Source: Streptomyces anulatus
Lineage (GTDB): Bacteria; Actinomycetota; Actinomycetes; Streptomycetales; Streptomycetaceae
Assembly (NCBI RefSeq): GCF_014650675.1
Contig: NZ_BMVK01000003.1
Coordinates: forward strand, 620,001 to 684,000
Direction of reading: 5' to 3'
DNA length: 64,000 nt
In this document: positions 1-9,700 of the stretch, piece by piece
Layout: each line of letters starts with the position of its first letter
Position numbering within the stretch: position 1 is the first letter of the stretch
Made by a program: the position numbers and the translations under genes
The notes under the pieces: model-generated
Seen by the model: only the letters and a program-made list of their open reading frames with translations
The model's database searches: none
Told to the model about the DNA's origin: nothing

Positions 1-463
1 GGGCTCGTCCGGAACAGCCGGAAGCGGAAGCGGAAGCGGAACCGGCCCCGGAGCCACGGGAGGAGGCGGCGGGGGCGGAGGAGCCGGAGGGGGCCGAGGG
101 GCCGGAGGCGGAACCGGCGACGGTACGGCCCCGGGCACCCGGCCCGGTGGCGGCTCCGGCGGCTCGGCTCCGGCCTCGGCTTCGCCGGACGCCTCGGCCA
201 CGCCGAAGACACCGCAACCCACCCCGACGGGGCCCGAGCCCCGTACCCTTCCCCCGTCGCCCGGGGGGCTGCCCCTGGACCCGGTGCCGGACGGCACGGG
301 CGAGGACGGGCACGCGGCCGGCGCTCTGGATCCCAGGAGCCCGATCGTGCTGGCGGCGGGCGTCCTCGTCACCGGCGCCGCCGCCGCCCTCATCGCCTTC
401 GGTCCCTGGCTGAGGAAGCGGCGCTCCGGCGACCCGGACGACCAAGATGCTGACCGAGGATGA
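1..463 (+). CDS. C-terminal part of a Gly/Pro-rich membrane-anchored protein (partial)
   Basis: The reading frame is open from base 2 to a TGA at 461-463; the start lies outside the window. The visible 153 residues begin with a Gly/Ser/Thr-rich low-complexity stretch (about residues 1-50), then a Pro-rich linker. A single hydrophobic helix follows near the end (Val-Leu-Ala-Ala-Gly to Phe-Gly-Pro-Trp-Leu), and then a basic stop-transfer tail (RKRR). This is the shape of an exported protein held in the membrane by a C-terminal helix with most of its mass outside. It is convergent with cbiD. Membrane-anchored proteins near actinobacterial cobalamin genes are often tied to corrinoid or cobalt uptake, but nothing in the visible part proves that. 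Confidence 0.6.
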   Translation, partial: GSSGTAGSGSGSGTGPGATGGGGGGGGAGGGRGAGGGTGDGTAPGTRPGGGSGGSAPASASPDASATPKTPQPTPTGPEPRTLPPSPGGLPLDPVPDGTGEDGHAAGALDPRSPIVLAAGVLVTGAAAALIAFGPWLRKRRSGDPDDQDADRG

Positions 464-583
464 CGCGCACGTGCGGTCGGTCGGGAGCGGGCACGCCCGC
501 TGAGCTGTCGGAGGGCCCCGGCCACCGGGCCGAACGGGCCGCCTCAGCGCAGTCGTCCCTTCCAGGACTACGGCGTCGGCCGG

Positions 584-1705
584 CTATCCCCGCCCCACCA
601 CCACCCCCGCCCGGTCGATGCAGATCACGTCGACCGCGACCGGCGCACCCCGCAGCACCGACAGCGCCTCGTCGCGGGCCCGGGCGGCCACCAGGTCGCC
701 GAGCGGGACGTTCGCCGCTTCGCACAGGCGCAGGGCCTCCAGGCCCGTGTTGGCGGTGGCGATGCGGGTGGCCAGGGTCGCGTCCGCGCCGCCCCGGCGG
801 GCCAGGTCGGCCAGGAAGGGTTTGTCGACCTGGGAGCGGGCCGAGTGGAGGTCCAGGTGGCCCGCCGCCAGCTTGGAGAGTTTGGCGAAGCCGCCGCAGA
901 TCGTGAGGCGGGCGACGGGGTGTCGGCGTACGTATTTCAGGACCGCGCCCGCGAAGTCCCCCATGTCCAGCAGCGCGATGTCCGGCAGGCCGTACTCCGA
1001 CACCACCGTCTTCTCCGACGTCGAGCCCGTGCAGCCCGCCACATGGGTCAGGCCCGCCGCCCGCGCCACGTCCACGCCCCGGCGGATCGAGTCGATCCAC
1101 GCCGAGCAGGAGTACGGGACCACCACCCCCGTCGTGCCCAGGATCGACAGGCCGCCCAGGATTCCCAGGCGGCCGTTCCACGTCGAGCGGGCGATCTCCT
1201 CGCCGTGGTCGACCGAGACCGTGATCTCCACGTCCCCCGTCCCGCCGTGCTCCGCCGCCACCCGCTCCACGTGCTCGCGCATCAGCCGGCGCGGCACCGG
1301 GTTCACCGCGGGCTCACCGACGTCCAGCGGCAGGCCGGGGAGGGTGACCGTGCCCACGCCCGGGCCGGCCCGGAACACCACGCCGGAGCCCGGCGGCAGT
1401 CTCCGTACGGTCGACCGGACCAGTGCCCCGTGGGTGACGTCCGGGTCGTCGCCCGCGTCCTTCACCACTCCGGCCATCGCCACCGCCCCACCCGGCCCGG
1501 CCGTCAGCTCCTCCAGCGCCAGCGCGAACGCCGGTGTCTGGCCCTTCGGCAGCGTGATGGTCACCGGATCCGGGAAGTCGCCGGTCAGCAGTGCCGTGTA
1601 CGCGGCCGTCGTCGCCGCCGTCGCACAGGCACCGGTCGTCCAGCCGGGGCGCAGGCCGGTGTGTTTGAGTTGGGCACTGCGACCGCCCCGCGCCTCAGCG
1701 TTCAT
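584..1705 (-). CDS. cbiD: Cobalt-precorrin-5B C1-methyltransferase CbiD
   Basis: This 373-aa cytosolic enzyme should add the C1 methyl group to cobalt-precorrin-5B with S-adenosylmethionine during corrin ring contraction. The N-terminus carries the family's TTGACATAAT-like signature (residues about 24-34, here WTTGACATAATTAA). The family's central Gly-rich stretch with ILGGLSILGTTG follows near residue 180, and a CGGFAKLSKLA motif lies near 275. Length is normal for CbiD. It starts at ATG 1705, only 17 bp from the divergent cobK start, so the two promoters must overlap or sit inside the neighbouring genes. CbiD is usually linked to the anaerobic (early cobalt) route, whereas CobG and CobN here belong to the aerobic route; this mixture is common in actinobacteria. 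Confidence 0.93.
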   Translation of the reverse strand: MNAEARGGRSAQLKHTGLRPGWTTGACATAATTAAYTALLTGDFPDPVTITLPKGQTPAFALALEELTAGPGGAVAMAGVVKDAGDDPDVTHGALVRSTVRRLPPGSGVVFRAGPGVGTVTLPGLPLDVGEPAVNPVPRRLMREHVERVAAEHGGTGDVEITVSVDHGEEIARSTWNGRLGILGGLSILGTTGVVVPYSCSAWIDSIRRGVDVARAAGLTHVAGCTGSTSEKTVVSEYGLPDIALLDMGDFAGAVLKYVRRHPVARLTICGGFAKLSKLAAGHLDLHSARSQVDKPFLADLARRGGADATLATRIATANTGLEALRLCEAANVPLGDLVAARARDEALSVLRGAPVAVDVICIDRAGVVVGRG

Positions 1706-1722
1706 GAGATGAGTCCGTTCCG

Positions 1723-2508
1723 ATGCCTGTGCCTGCTGCTGTGCATGTTCTTGTTCTGGGGGGTACGACCGAGGCGCGCCGGCTGGCCGAGAACCTTGCC
1801 GCTTCTGCCCCGGGCTCCCGGGTCCAGGTCCGGGTCACCACCTCGCTCGCCGGGCGCGTCTCCGCTCCCCGGCTGCCGCCCGGTGACGTGCGCGTCGGCG
1901 GGTTCGGGGGGCCCGACGGGCTCGCCGCCTGGGTGCGTGAGCACGATGTGGACGTCCTCATCGATGCCACCCACCCCTTCGCCGCGACCATGAGCCGGAA
2001 CGCGGCCGAGGCCGCCGCCCGGGCCCATGTTCCTCTCCTCGCCCTCCGCCGGCCCGGCTGGGTCGCCCAGGGCGGCGACCGCTGGCACGCCGCCGGATCG
2101 CTCGCCGAGGCCGCCGAGCTGCTGCCCGCGCTGGGGGAGCGGGTCTTCCTCACCACCGGGCGGATGGGGCTCGCCGCCTTCGCGGGAGCGGCACTCGACG
2201 ATCTGTGGTTCCTCGTGCGGTCCGTCGACGCTCCCGAGCCGCCCTGCCCGGCCCGGATGGAGGTCCTGCTCGACCGGGGGCCGTTCACGCTGGAGGGGGA
2301 GCGGGCGCTCATCCGCCGCCACCGTCTCGACGTGCTCGTCACCAAGGACAGCGGTGGGGACGCCACGGCCCCGAAGCTCACCGCCGCCCGTGAGGCCGGG
2401 ATCCCCGTCGTCGTCGTGCGGCGGCCACCGGTACCGGAAGGGGTGCCGGTGGCCCGTACGCCCGACGAGGCCGTGGAGTGGGTGCGCCGGCGCTACGCCT
2501 CCGGGTAG
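1723..2508 (+). CDS. cobK: (Cobalt-)precorrin-6A reductase CobK/CbiJ
   Basis: This 261-aa protein should reduce precorrin-6A to precorrin-6B with NADPH in corrin synthesis. It shows the family's N-terminal nucleotide-binding strand and loop (LVLGGTTEARRLA, residues 10-22) and the DATHPFA motif near residue 82. C-terminal TKDSGG...PKL residues are also typical. ATG 1723 was taken as the start; an in-frame GTG at 1741, closer to the family's usual N-terminus, is possible. It is the only corrin gene of the first 6 kb on the plus strand. Its last 16 bp overlap the 3' end of cobIJ tail to tail. Confidence 0.9.
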   Translation: MPVPAAVHVLVLGGTTEARRLAENLAASAPGSRVQVRVTTSLAGRVSAPRLPPGDVRVGGFGGPDGLAAWVREHDVDVLIDATHPFAATMSRNAAEAAARAHVPLLALRRPGWVAQGGDRWHAAGSLAEAAELLPALGERVFLTTGRMGLAAFAGAALDDLWFLVRSVDAPEPPCPARMEVLLDRGPFTLEGERALIRRHRLDVLVTKDSGGDATAPKLTAAREAGIPVVVVRRPPVPEGVPVARTPDEAVEWVRRRYASG

Positions 2509-4034
2509 CGGCGGGGCGTCCACACGATGGACCGGCCGGTGCCGGAACCGCCCCGCTCGATCCACCGGGTCTGCGACGAGCCCACGATCAGCAGCGTCCG
2601 CATGTCCACCTCCGCCGGGTCGACGTCGGCCAGCCGTACCGTCCGTACGCTCTCCGTCGGGCCGCCCACATCGCGCGCCAACACCACCGGGGTGTCCGGG
2701 GAACGGTGCTCCAGGAGCAGGTCGCGGGCCTTGCCCACCTGCCACGTACGGGACTGGGAGCCCGGGTTGTACAGCGCCAGCACCAGGTCCGCCGAGGCCG
2801 CCGCGCGCAGGCGCTCCGCGATGACCTCCCACGGCTTGAGCCGGTCAGAGAGGGAGATCGTGGCGTAGTCGTGGCCCAGCGGCGCACCCGCGCGGGCCGC
2901 CGCCGCGTTGGCCGCGGTGACGCCGGGCAGGACCCGTACGGGGATGTCCGCGTACTCGTCCTGCGAGGCCGCCTCCAGCACCGCCGTCGCCATCGCGAAG
3001 ACCCCCGGGTCGCCGCCGGACACCACCGCGACGCGGTGGCCCCGCCGGGCCAGGTCCAGGGCGAACTCGGCGCGCTCCGACTCCACCTTGTTGTCCGAGC
3101 CGTGCCGCGCCTGACCCGGGCGGACCGGAACCCGGTCCAGGTAGGTCGTGTAGCCGACCACGTCGTCGGCGGCGGCGAGCGCTCCGCGCGTCTCCGGTGT
3201 CAGCCACAGCGGGCCCGCCGGGCCGGTGCCCACGACCACGACCTCGCCGCCGGCCTTCCCGGAGGGGCGCGGTGTGTCGACGCGGCTCGGCAGGACCGCG
3301 ACCGAGAAGTACGGGACGGACGCCGGGTCGATGTCCGCCAGGTCGCCCGTGCGCTCCCCCGCCATCGTCGCGCGCTCCACGTACCGCGCCTCCGCGAGCC
3401 TCCCGGACGCCTCGAACGCCCCGCGCACCGCCGGGAACGTACGCCCCAGCTTCATCACCACGGCCGTGTCCGTGGCGGCGAGACGGGCCGTCAGCTCCTC
3501 CTCCGGCAGCGTGCCGGGCAGGATCGTGAGGATCTCCTCGCCCTCGACGAGGGGGGTGCCGAGCCGGGCCGCCGCCGCGCTGACGGAGGTGACACCCGGG
3601 ATGACCTCGGTGGTGTACCGGTCGGCCAGGCGCTTGTGCATGTGCATGTACGAGCCGTAGAACATCGGGTCGCCCTCGGCGAGCACCGCGACGGTCAGGC
3701 CCGCGTCCAGATGCGCCGCGAGACGGGCGGCGGCCTTCTCGTAGAACTCCTCCAGCGCGCCCCGGTAACCGCCCGGGTGGTCCGTGGTCTCCGTCGTGAC
3801 GGGGTAGACCAGGGCCTCCTCGATGTGGTCGGGCCGCAGATGCGCCGCCGCGATGGACCGCGCGATCGAGCGGCCGTGCCGTGCGCTGTGGTACGCGACG
3901 ACGTCGGCCTCACCGATGGCCCGGACGGCCCGCAGGGTCATCAGGTCCGGGTCGCCGGGGCCGAGCCCGACACCGTAGAGCCGGCCGGCGCCACTCTTGA
4001 TCCCGTTCACTGGAGAGGTCACTGGAGAGGTCAC
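2493..4034 (-). CDS. cobIJ: Fused precorrin-2 C20-methyltransferase / precorrin-3B C17-methyltransferase
   Basis: This 513-aa bifunctional SAM-dependent methylase has two tetrapyrrole methylase domains. The CobI half (about residues 15-235) begins with LYGVGLGPGDPDLMTL and contains the AEGDPMFYG loop; it methylates C20 of precorrin-2. The CobJ half (about 255-505) begins VVVVGTGPAGPLWLTPE and contains the SGGDPGVFAMA loop; it methylates C17 and contracts the ring. The open frame extends upstream, but GTG 4034 is chosen because a GAGGAAG ribosome site precedes it and it shares one base with the cobH stop (TAGTG). Two more in-frame GTGs (4022, 4010) follow because a 12-bp segment is repeated there. 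Fusion of CobI and CobJ is well known in actinobacteria. Confidence 0.93.
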   Translation of the reverse strand: MTSPVTSPVNGIKSGAGRLYGVGLGPGDPDLMTLRAVRAIGEADVVAYHSARHGRSIARSIAAAHLRPDHIEEALVYPVTTETTDHPGGYRGALEEFYEKAAARLAAHLDAGLTVAVLAEGDPMFYGSYMHMHKRLADRYTTEVIPGVTSVSAAAARLGTPLVEGEEILTILPGTLPEEELTARLAATDTAVVMKLGRTFPAVRGAFEASGRLAEARYVERATMAGERTGDLADIDPASVPYFSVAVLPSRVDTPRPSGKAGGEVVVVGTGPAGPLWLTPETRGALAAADDVVGYTTYLDRVPVRPGQARHGSDNKVESERAEFALDLARRGHRVAVVSGGDPGVFAMATAVLEAASQDEYADIPVRVLPGVTAANAAAARAGAPLGHDYATISLSDRLKPWEVIAERLRAAASADLVLALYNPGSQSRTWQVGKARDLLLEHRSPDTPVVLARDVGGPTESVRTVRLADVDPAEVDMRTLLIVGSSQTRWIERGGSGTGRSIVWTPRRYPEA

Positions 4035-4660
4035 TACTCTTCCTCGCTGGCGATGGCGTTGAGCGCCGCGGCGGCTATCGCGCTGCCGCCGCGCCGGCCG
4101 CGCACGATCAGGTGCTCCAGGCCCGAAGCGTGCTCGGCCAGGGCCTCCTTGGACTCGGCCGCGCCGATGAAGCCGACCGGGACGCCGATGACGGCCGCCG
4201 GGCGCGGGGCGCCCTCCTCGATCATCTCCAGCAGGCGGAACAGGGCGGTCGGGGCGTTGCCGACCGCGACCACCGCGCCCTCCATCCGGTCCCGCCACAG
4301 CTCCAGGGCCGCCGCGCTGCGCGTGGTCCCCATCTTCGCGGCCAGCTCAGGCACGGACGGGTCGGACAGCGTGCACACCACGTCGTTGTCCGCGGGCAGC
4401 CGCTTGCGGGTGACCCCGCTGGCCACCATCGCCACGTCGCAGAGGATCGGCGCCCCGGCGCGCAGGGCCGCGCGGGCGTCGGCCACTGCGTTCGGTGAGA
4501 AGGCGAGGTCGCGTACGAGGTCGACCATGCCGCAGGCGTGGATCATGCGGACGGCGACCTGGCTCACGTCGGCGGGCAGCCCGGCCAGATCCGCCTCCGT
4601 GCGGATGGTGGCGAAGGACTGGCGGTAGATCGCCGGTCCGTCCTTCTCGTACTGGTGCAC
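4034..4660 (-). CDS. cobH: Precorrin-8X methylmutase CobH
   Basis: This 208-aa enzyme moves the C11 methyl to C12 of precorrin-8X, giving hydrogenobyrinate. Recognisable family stretches are [14 protein letters not shown] near the N-terminus, RMIHACGM (with the conserved catalytic His), DVAMVASG and [19 protein letters not shown] near the C-terminus. GTG 4660 is chosen because the encoded protein then starts as other CobH proteins do, with GAAGAAAG about 10 bases upstream; the longer frame to 4795 adds only a Pro/Arg-rich stretch. It lies between cobG (64 bp upstream) and cobIJ (1-bp overlap), so the three are probably one operon. Confidence 0.92.
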   Translation of the reverse strand: MHQYEKDGPAIYRQSFATIRTEADLAGLPADVSQVAVRMIHACGMVDLVRDLAFSPNAVADARAALRAGAPILCDVAMVASGVTRKRLPADNDVVCTLSDPSVPELAAKMGTTRSAAALELWRDRMEGAVVAVGNAPTALFRLLEMIEEGAPRPAAVIGVPVGFIGAAESKEALAEHASGLEHLIVRGRRGGSAIAAAALNAIASEEE

Positions 4661-4724
4661 AGTGCTGTCGCTTTCTTCTGCCGGTAGGGGAGGAGGGTAG
4701 GAGGGGGGAGCTGGGGGAGCGTGC

Positions 4725-6080
4725 TCAGGCGCGGGCCCCGGACACCGCCGACGCGAGTGCCGCCGGGTCGTTCCGGACCACCGTCCGGGGGTCACGGTGT
4801 TCGCCCCGTACGTGCGAGATCCGGTGCCCCTCGGGTGTGACGACCACGTCGATCCACTCCCCGTGGGGGTGGCCGCAGCGGCGTTCGCACCCGGACCAGT
4901 ACACAGGGAGCCGCCCGACCGGTCCGACAGCGGCCCCCGCTTCGGCCCGCACGTCGGACAGCGACTTCGCGCAGCCGGGGTGGCCGATGCAGGCGCCGAC
5001 GCCGGTCCACGGGGAGTCCGGGCCGGTGATCAGACCGGCCGCCGCCAGGGCGTCGAGCGCCTCTGCCGCGCGCCCGGACTGCCCGGACTGTGCGGGCTGC
5101 GTGGACTGTGCGGACTGCGTGGAAGGTCCGGGCGGTCCGAAGGGGCCGGGGATGACGATCCCGCGCCACGGGGTCAGCCGCAGCTCGTTCCCGTACCGCC
5201 GGGCCGTTTCGGTGAGCAGCCGCCACTGGGCGGGGACGAGCCGGCCCAGCGGTACGCCGACGCTGATCGCGGTCACGGTCGTTGCCGTTGTCGCGGGCGT
5301 GCTGCTGTCCGGTGCGGTGACCGGGCCCGGGGCCGGAGCCTTCGCCGTACGCGGACGGGGGCGGTGGACGACCGGGCCCACCGTCGCCCCGACGGCGCGC
5401 ACCAGCGCGGTGCGTACGTCGTCGGGCAGGTCCTTCACGCGCCACGCGCCGGAGTCCCGGGCGGCGCGGAGGAACAGCTCGGCGGCCAGGAGCGCGGCGC
5501 GCGGGCCGTCCGCCGAGGGCAGGCGGAACACCTCGTCGGCGGCCCCGACCCGCAGGAGGCAGTCGCCGCCCTCCGCGATCAGCGTCATGTCCGCGCCCAG
5601 CGCGTCCACGTCACCGCGACCGGAGTCCAGGGCGAAGAGGAAGCGGCCGGAGAGCGCGGCGGCGGCGGCCGACCCGCACACCAGGGAGTCCAGCTCGGAC
5701 AACCAGCCGCCGACCGGGGGCGATCCGTCGAGTCCGGCGAGCGGCGAGGCCACGATGTTGCGGGCCCGTTCGTGCGCGGCCGACGGCAGCAGCCCGGCGG
5801 CGCCGAGCAGTTCGGCCGGCCCGCCGCCGCACTCCGCGTCGAGGCCGCGCAGCTGTACGTTGCCCCGCGAGGTGAGATGCAGCTCACCGTCCCCGAACCG
5901 GCCGGCCACCGCGAGCAGCGCGTCCGCCCGGTCCGCGCTCAGCACCCCGCCGGGGATGCGTACCCGGGCCAGCGCACCGTCGTCGGCCCGGTGCAGCCGC
6001 AGCGTTCCCGGGCAGGCGTCGCCGCCGTCGCGGGGGGATGTGCCGCCCGCGGAAAGGGGCGAGGGGGCGGAATCGGGCAT
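4725..6080 (-). CDS. cobG: Precorrin-3B synthase CobG
   Basis: This 451-aa iron-sulfur monooxygenase of the nitrite/sulfite reductase fold converts precorrin-3A to precorrin-3B with oxygen, the marker step of the aerobic pathway. The N-terminal ferredoxin-like half-domain includes [17 protein letters not shown] (about residues 57-73). The cluster ligands are two Cys pairs in the C-terminal quarter: CIGHPGC (C-x5-C) and GCERRC (C-x3-C). The open frame runs far upstream antisense to cobN, but the homologous part begins at ATG 6080; an ATG at 6092 is an alternative. It is the first gene of the minus-strand cob operon, with no riboswitch seen on this side. Confidence 0.9.
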   Translation of the reverse strand: MPDSAPSPLSAGGTSPRDGGDACPGTLRLHRADDGALARVRIPGGVLSADRADALLAVAGRFGDGELHLTSRGNVQLRGLDAECGGGPAELLGAAGLLPSAAHERARNIVASPLAGLDGSPPVGGWLSELDSLVCGSAAAAALSGRFLFALDSGRGDVDALGADMTLIAEGGDCLLRVGAADEVFRLPSADGPRAALLAAELFLRAARDSGAWRVKDLPDDVRTALVRAVGATVGPVVHRPRPRTAKAPAPGPVTAPDSSTPATTATTVTAISVGVPLGRLVPAQWRLLTETARRYGNELRLTPWRGIVIPGPFGPPGPSTQSAQSTQPAQSGQSGRAAEALDALAAAGLITGPDSPWTGVGACIGHPGCAKSLSDVRAEAGAAVGPVGRLPVYWSGCERRCGHPHGEWIDVVVTPEGHRISHVRGEHRDPRTVVRNDPAALASAVSGARA

Positions 6081-6180
6081 GGCGGCGAGCATACCGACCG
6101 GGCCGGTCCGGTAGACGGGCCCGCTCCTGTGACCTGCGGGACAGCGCGTGGCCGGCCGGCGGGGCAGGGCGTGGCCAGCC

Positions 6181-6355
6181 TGCGGGGCTGTGGTGTGGCC
6201 GTCCTGTGGGGCGGTGGTGGCCCCGGGCCCTGCGGGATGGTGGTGGACCCGGCCTGCGGGACGGTGGTGGCCCCGGGCCCTGCGGGATGGTGGTGGACCC
6301 GGCCTGTGGGGCGGCGGTGGCCCCGGCCCTACGGGATGGTGGCGGCCCCGGCCCC
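6181..6355. repeat. GC-rich tandem repeat of about 25 bp (50-bp composite period)
   Basis: Between cobG and the cobN riboswitch the sequence cycles through near-identical units beginning TGCGGGAYGGTGGTGG and ending in CCCCGGGCC or ACCCGGCC. Two alternating unit types give an exact 50-bp period around 6215-6300. More diverged copies extend back to about 6130 and forward to about 6355. The repeat lies upstream of cobG and of the cobN leader. No gene is supported here; the open frames through it are artefacts of repetitive GC-rich DNA. Confidence 0.75.
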
Positions 6356-6462
6356 GCGCGACGGGAGGTACGGAGAGTCCGCCCCGCCGCGCGCCGGTCG
6401 CCGTGATCATCACCGCACCCCTGCCCCCTGCCCCCGCCCCACCCCCGCCGCTTAGGATGCAG

Positions 6463-6668
6463 GCGGTGGTCCGTTCAGGCCGCCATCGCCAGACGGCGAC
6501 AGGGGAGGAAGCCCGGTGAGATTCCGGCGCGGTCCCGCCACTGTGAGCCCGGCCGCCACCACCGGCCGGGCGAGTCAGGAACTCCCTTCCCCGAGCGCCC
6601 GGTTTCCCACCGGGTGCGGCTCCCGGCCCTCCGCCGGGTGTCCGGGGAGACCCTCCGACACCGCCCGG
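6463..6668 (+). promoter_or_regulatory. Cobalamin riboswitch upstream of cobN
   Basis: The leader of cobN carries the conserved landmarks of a cobalamin riboswitch in order. They are a GGTGGTCCGTTCAGGC start, ACAGGGGAGGAAGCCCGGTG, the GATTCCGGCGCGGTCCCGCCACTGTGA core with the B12 box, and the closing GAGTCAGGAACTC. By family knowledge, adenosylcobalamin binding would shut off cobN expression. A Gly/Cys-rich hairpin-prone stretch and the cobN ribosome site (GAGGAAGG) follow, so control could be at transcription termination or translation. The ends are approximate. Confidence 0.93.
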
Positions 6669-6701
6669 GGCGTGGACACCCCGAGGAAGGCCTGACGCAG
6701 C

Positions 6702-9700
6702 ATGATCCTGCTCCTGTCGACGTCCGACACCGACCTCCTGAGCGCCCGCGCTTCCGAGGGACCCGTCAGCTACCGGTACGCCAACCCCTCCCGCGTCTCC
6801 CTCGACGGACTGCCGGACCTCCTGGACGGCGTCGACCTCGTCGTCGTACGTCTTCTCGGCGGGGTACGGGCCTGGCAGGAGGGGCTGGACGCGGTGCTGG
6901 CCACCGGCCGCCCGGTCGTCGTGCTCACCGGTGAGCAGGCCCCCGACGCCCAGTTGATGGCCGCCTCCACCGTGCCGATCGGCATCGCCGCCGAGGCGCA
7001 CGCCTACCTCGCGCACGGCGGGCCCGCCAACCTGGAGCAGCTCGCCCGGTTCCTCTCCGACACCGTGCTGCTGACCGGTCACGGCTTCGAGCCGCCCGCC
7101 CCGGCCCCCGCGTGGGGCCCGCTGGAGCGGGAGGCCCGCGCCGTGGCCGAGGGTGCGCCGACGGTCGCCGTCCTCTACTACCGCGCCCACCACATGAGCG
7201 GGAACACCGCGTTCATCGACGCCCTGTGCACGGCGGTGGAGGACGCGGGGGCCCGGCCTCTTCCGCTGTACGTCGCGTCCCTCCGTACGCCCGAGGCCGA
7301 GCTGATCGACGCGCTCCGCGCCGCCGACGCCATCGTGACGACCGTCCTCGCGGCGGGCGGCACCAAGCCCGCCGAGGCGTCGGCCGGCGGCGACGACGAG
7401 TCGTGGGACGCGGGCGCGCTCACCGGGCTCGACGTGCCGATCCTCCAGGCGCTCTGCCTCACCAGCCCGCGCAGCGCCTGGGAGGAGAACGACGAGGGCG
7501 TCTCCCCGCTGGACGCGGCCACCCAGATCGCGGTGCCGGAGTTCGACGGGCGGCTGATCACCGTCCCCTTCTCCTTCAAGGAGATCGACGAGGACGGGCT
7601 CCCGGCGTACGTCGCCGACGCCGAGCGCGCGGCCCGGGTCGCCGGGATCGCCGTACGGCACGCGAAGCTGCGGAACATCCCGAACGCGGAGAAGCGCATC
7701 GCGCTCGTGCTCTCCGCCTACCCGACCAAGCACTCCCGGATCGGGAACGCCGTCGGGCTCGACACCCCCGCCAGCGCCGTCGCGCTGCTGCGGCGGCTGC
7801 GCGCCGAGGGGTACGACTTCGGGCCCGAGGAGGACATCCCGGGTCTGGTCTCCGGCGACGGCGACGAGCTGATCTACGCGCTGATCGAGGCGGGCGGCCA
7901 CGACCAGGAGTGGCTGACCGAGGAGCAGTTGGCCCGCAACCCGGTCCGTATCCCGGCCGCCGACTACCGCCGCTGGTTCGCCACGCTCCCCGAGGAGCTG
8001 CGCGGCGCGGTGGAGGAGCACTGGGGCCCGGCCCCCGGCGAGATGTTCGTCGACCGGTCCGCGAACCCGGAGGGCGACATCGTCCTCGCGGCCCTGCGGC
8101 GCGGGAACCTCCTCATCCTCATCCAGCCGCCGCGCGGCTTCGGCGAGAACCCGATCGCGATCTACCACGACCCCGATCTGCCGCCCTCGCACCACTACCT
8201 GGCCGCCTACCGCTGGATCGCCGCGTCCGCCGACGACAACGGCTTCGGCGCGGACGCCATGATCCACCTCGGCAAGCACGGGAACCTGGAGTGGCTGCCC
8301 GGCAAGAACGCGGGCCTCTCCGCCGCCTGCGGCCCCGACGCCGCCCTCGGCGACCTCCCCCTCGTCTACCCGTTCCTGGTGAACGACCCGGGCGAGGGCA
8401 CGCAGGCCAAGCGGCGCGTCCACGCCACGCTGATCGACCACCTGGTGCCGCCGATGGCCCGCGCCGACAGCTATGGCGACATCGCCCGGCTGGAGCAACT
8501 CCTCGACGAGCACGCCCAGATCGCCGCGATGGACCCGGCGAAGCTGCCCGCGATCCGCGCGCAGATCTGGACGCTGATCCAGGCCGCGAAGCTCGACCAC
8601 GACCTCGGCCTGGAGGACCGGCCGGAGGACGAGGGCTTCGACGACTTCATCATGCATCTCGACGGCTGGCTCTGCGAGATCAAGGACGTCCAGATCCGCG
8701 ACGGCCTGCACGTGCTGGGCAACCCGCCCGCCGGGAACGACCGGGTCAACCTGGTCCTCGCGGTGCTGCGGGCCCGGCAGATCTGGGGCGGCACGGCCTC
8801 GCTCCCGGGGCTGCGCGAGGCGCTCGGGCTCGACGAGTCCGCCGCCACCCGCACCGCCGCCGACACGATCGAGGAGCAGGCCCGCGCGCTCGTCCAGGCG
8901 ATGGACGACGCCGACTGGGACCCGGCCGCCGTCGCCGGTGTCGCCGCCGGGCTGCCGGACGCGGTCGCCGACATCCTCACCTTCGCCGCCACCGAGGTCG
9001 TCCCGCGCATGGCGGCCACGACCGACGAACTCACCCACGCCGTACACGCTTTGAACGGCGGCTTCGTCCCCGCCGGCCCGTCCGGCTCACCGCTGCGCGG
9101 CCTGGTCAACGTCCTCCCCACCGGCCGTAACTTCTACTCCGTCGACCCGAAGGCGGTCCCCTCCAAGCTCGCCTGGGAGACCGGCCAGGCGCTGGCCGAC
9201 TCGCTCCTCACCCGCTACCGCACCGACAACGGCGACTGGCCCACCTCCGTCGGCCTCTCCCTCTGGGGCACCAGCGCGATGCGCACGGCGGGCGACGACA
9301 TCGCGGAGGCGTTCGCGCTGCTCGGCATCCGCCCCGTCTGGGACGACGCCTCGCGCCGGGTGACCGGCCTGGAGCCCATCCCGTACGAGGAGCTGGGCCG
9401 TCCCCGTATCGACGTGACGCTGCGCATCTCGGGCTTCTTCCGCGACGCGTTCCCGCACACGGTCGGGCTGCTCGACGACGCCGTACGGCTGGCCGCCTCG
9501 CTGGACGAGCCGGCCGAGCAGAACTACGTACGGGCGCACACCCAGGCCGACCTGGCCGAGCACGGCGACGAACGCCGGGCCACCACCCGGATCTTCGGCT
9601 CCCGCCCCGGCACCTACGGCGCGGGTCTCCTCCAGCTCATCGACTCCCGCGACTGGCGCACCGACGCCGACCTCGCCGAGGTCTACACGGTCTGGGGCGG

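Noticed and set aside
2478-4628. 716-residue plus-strand frame over cobIJ and cobH
   Set aside because: It is antisense to two well-conserved corrin genes and has no recognisable domain.
6081-9047. Very long open frame antisense to cobN, continuous with cobG
   Set aside because: It reads as low-complexity Arg/Gly/Val-rich protein, has no family match, and lies opposite a fully supported cobN; only the part up to 6080 (cobG) is real.
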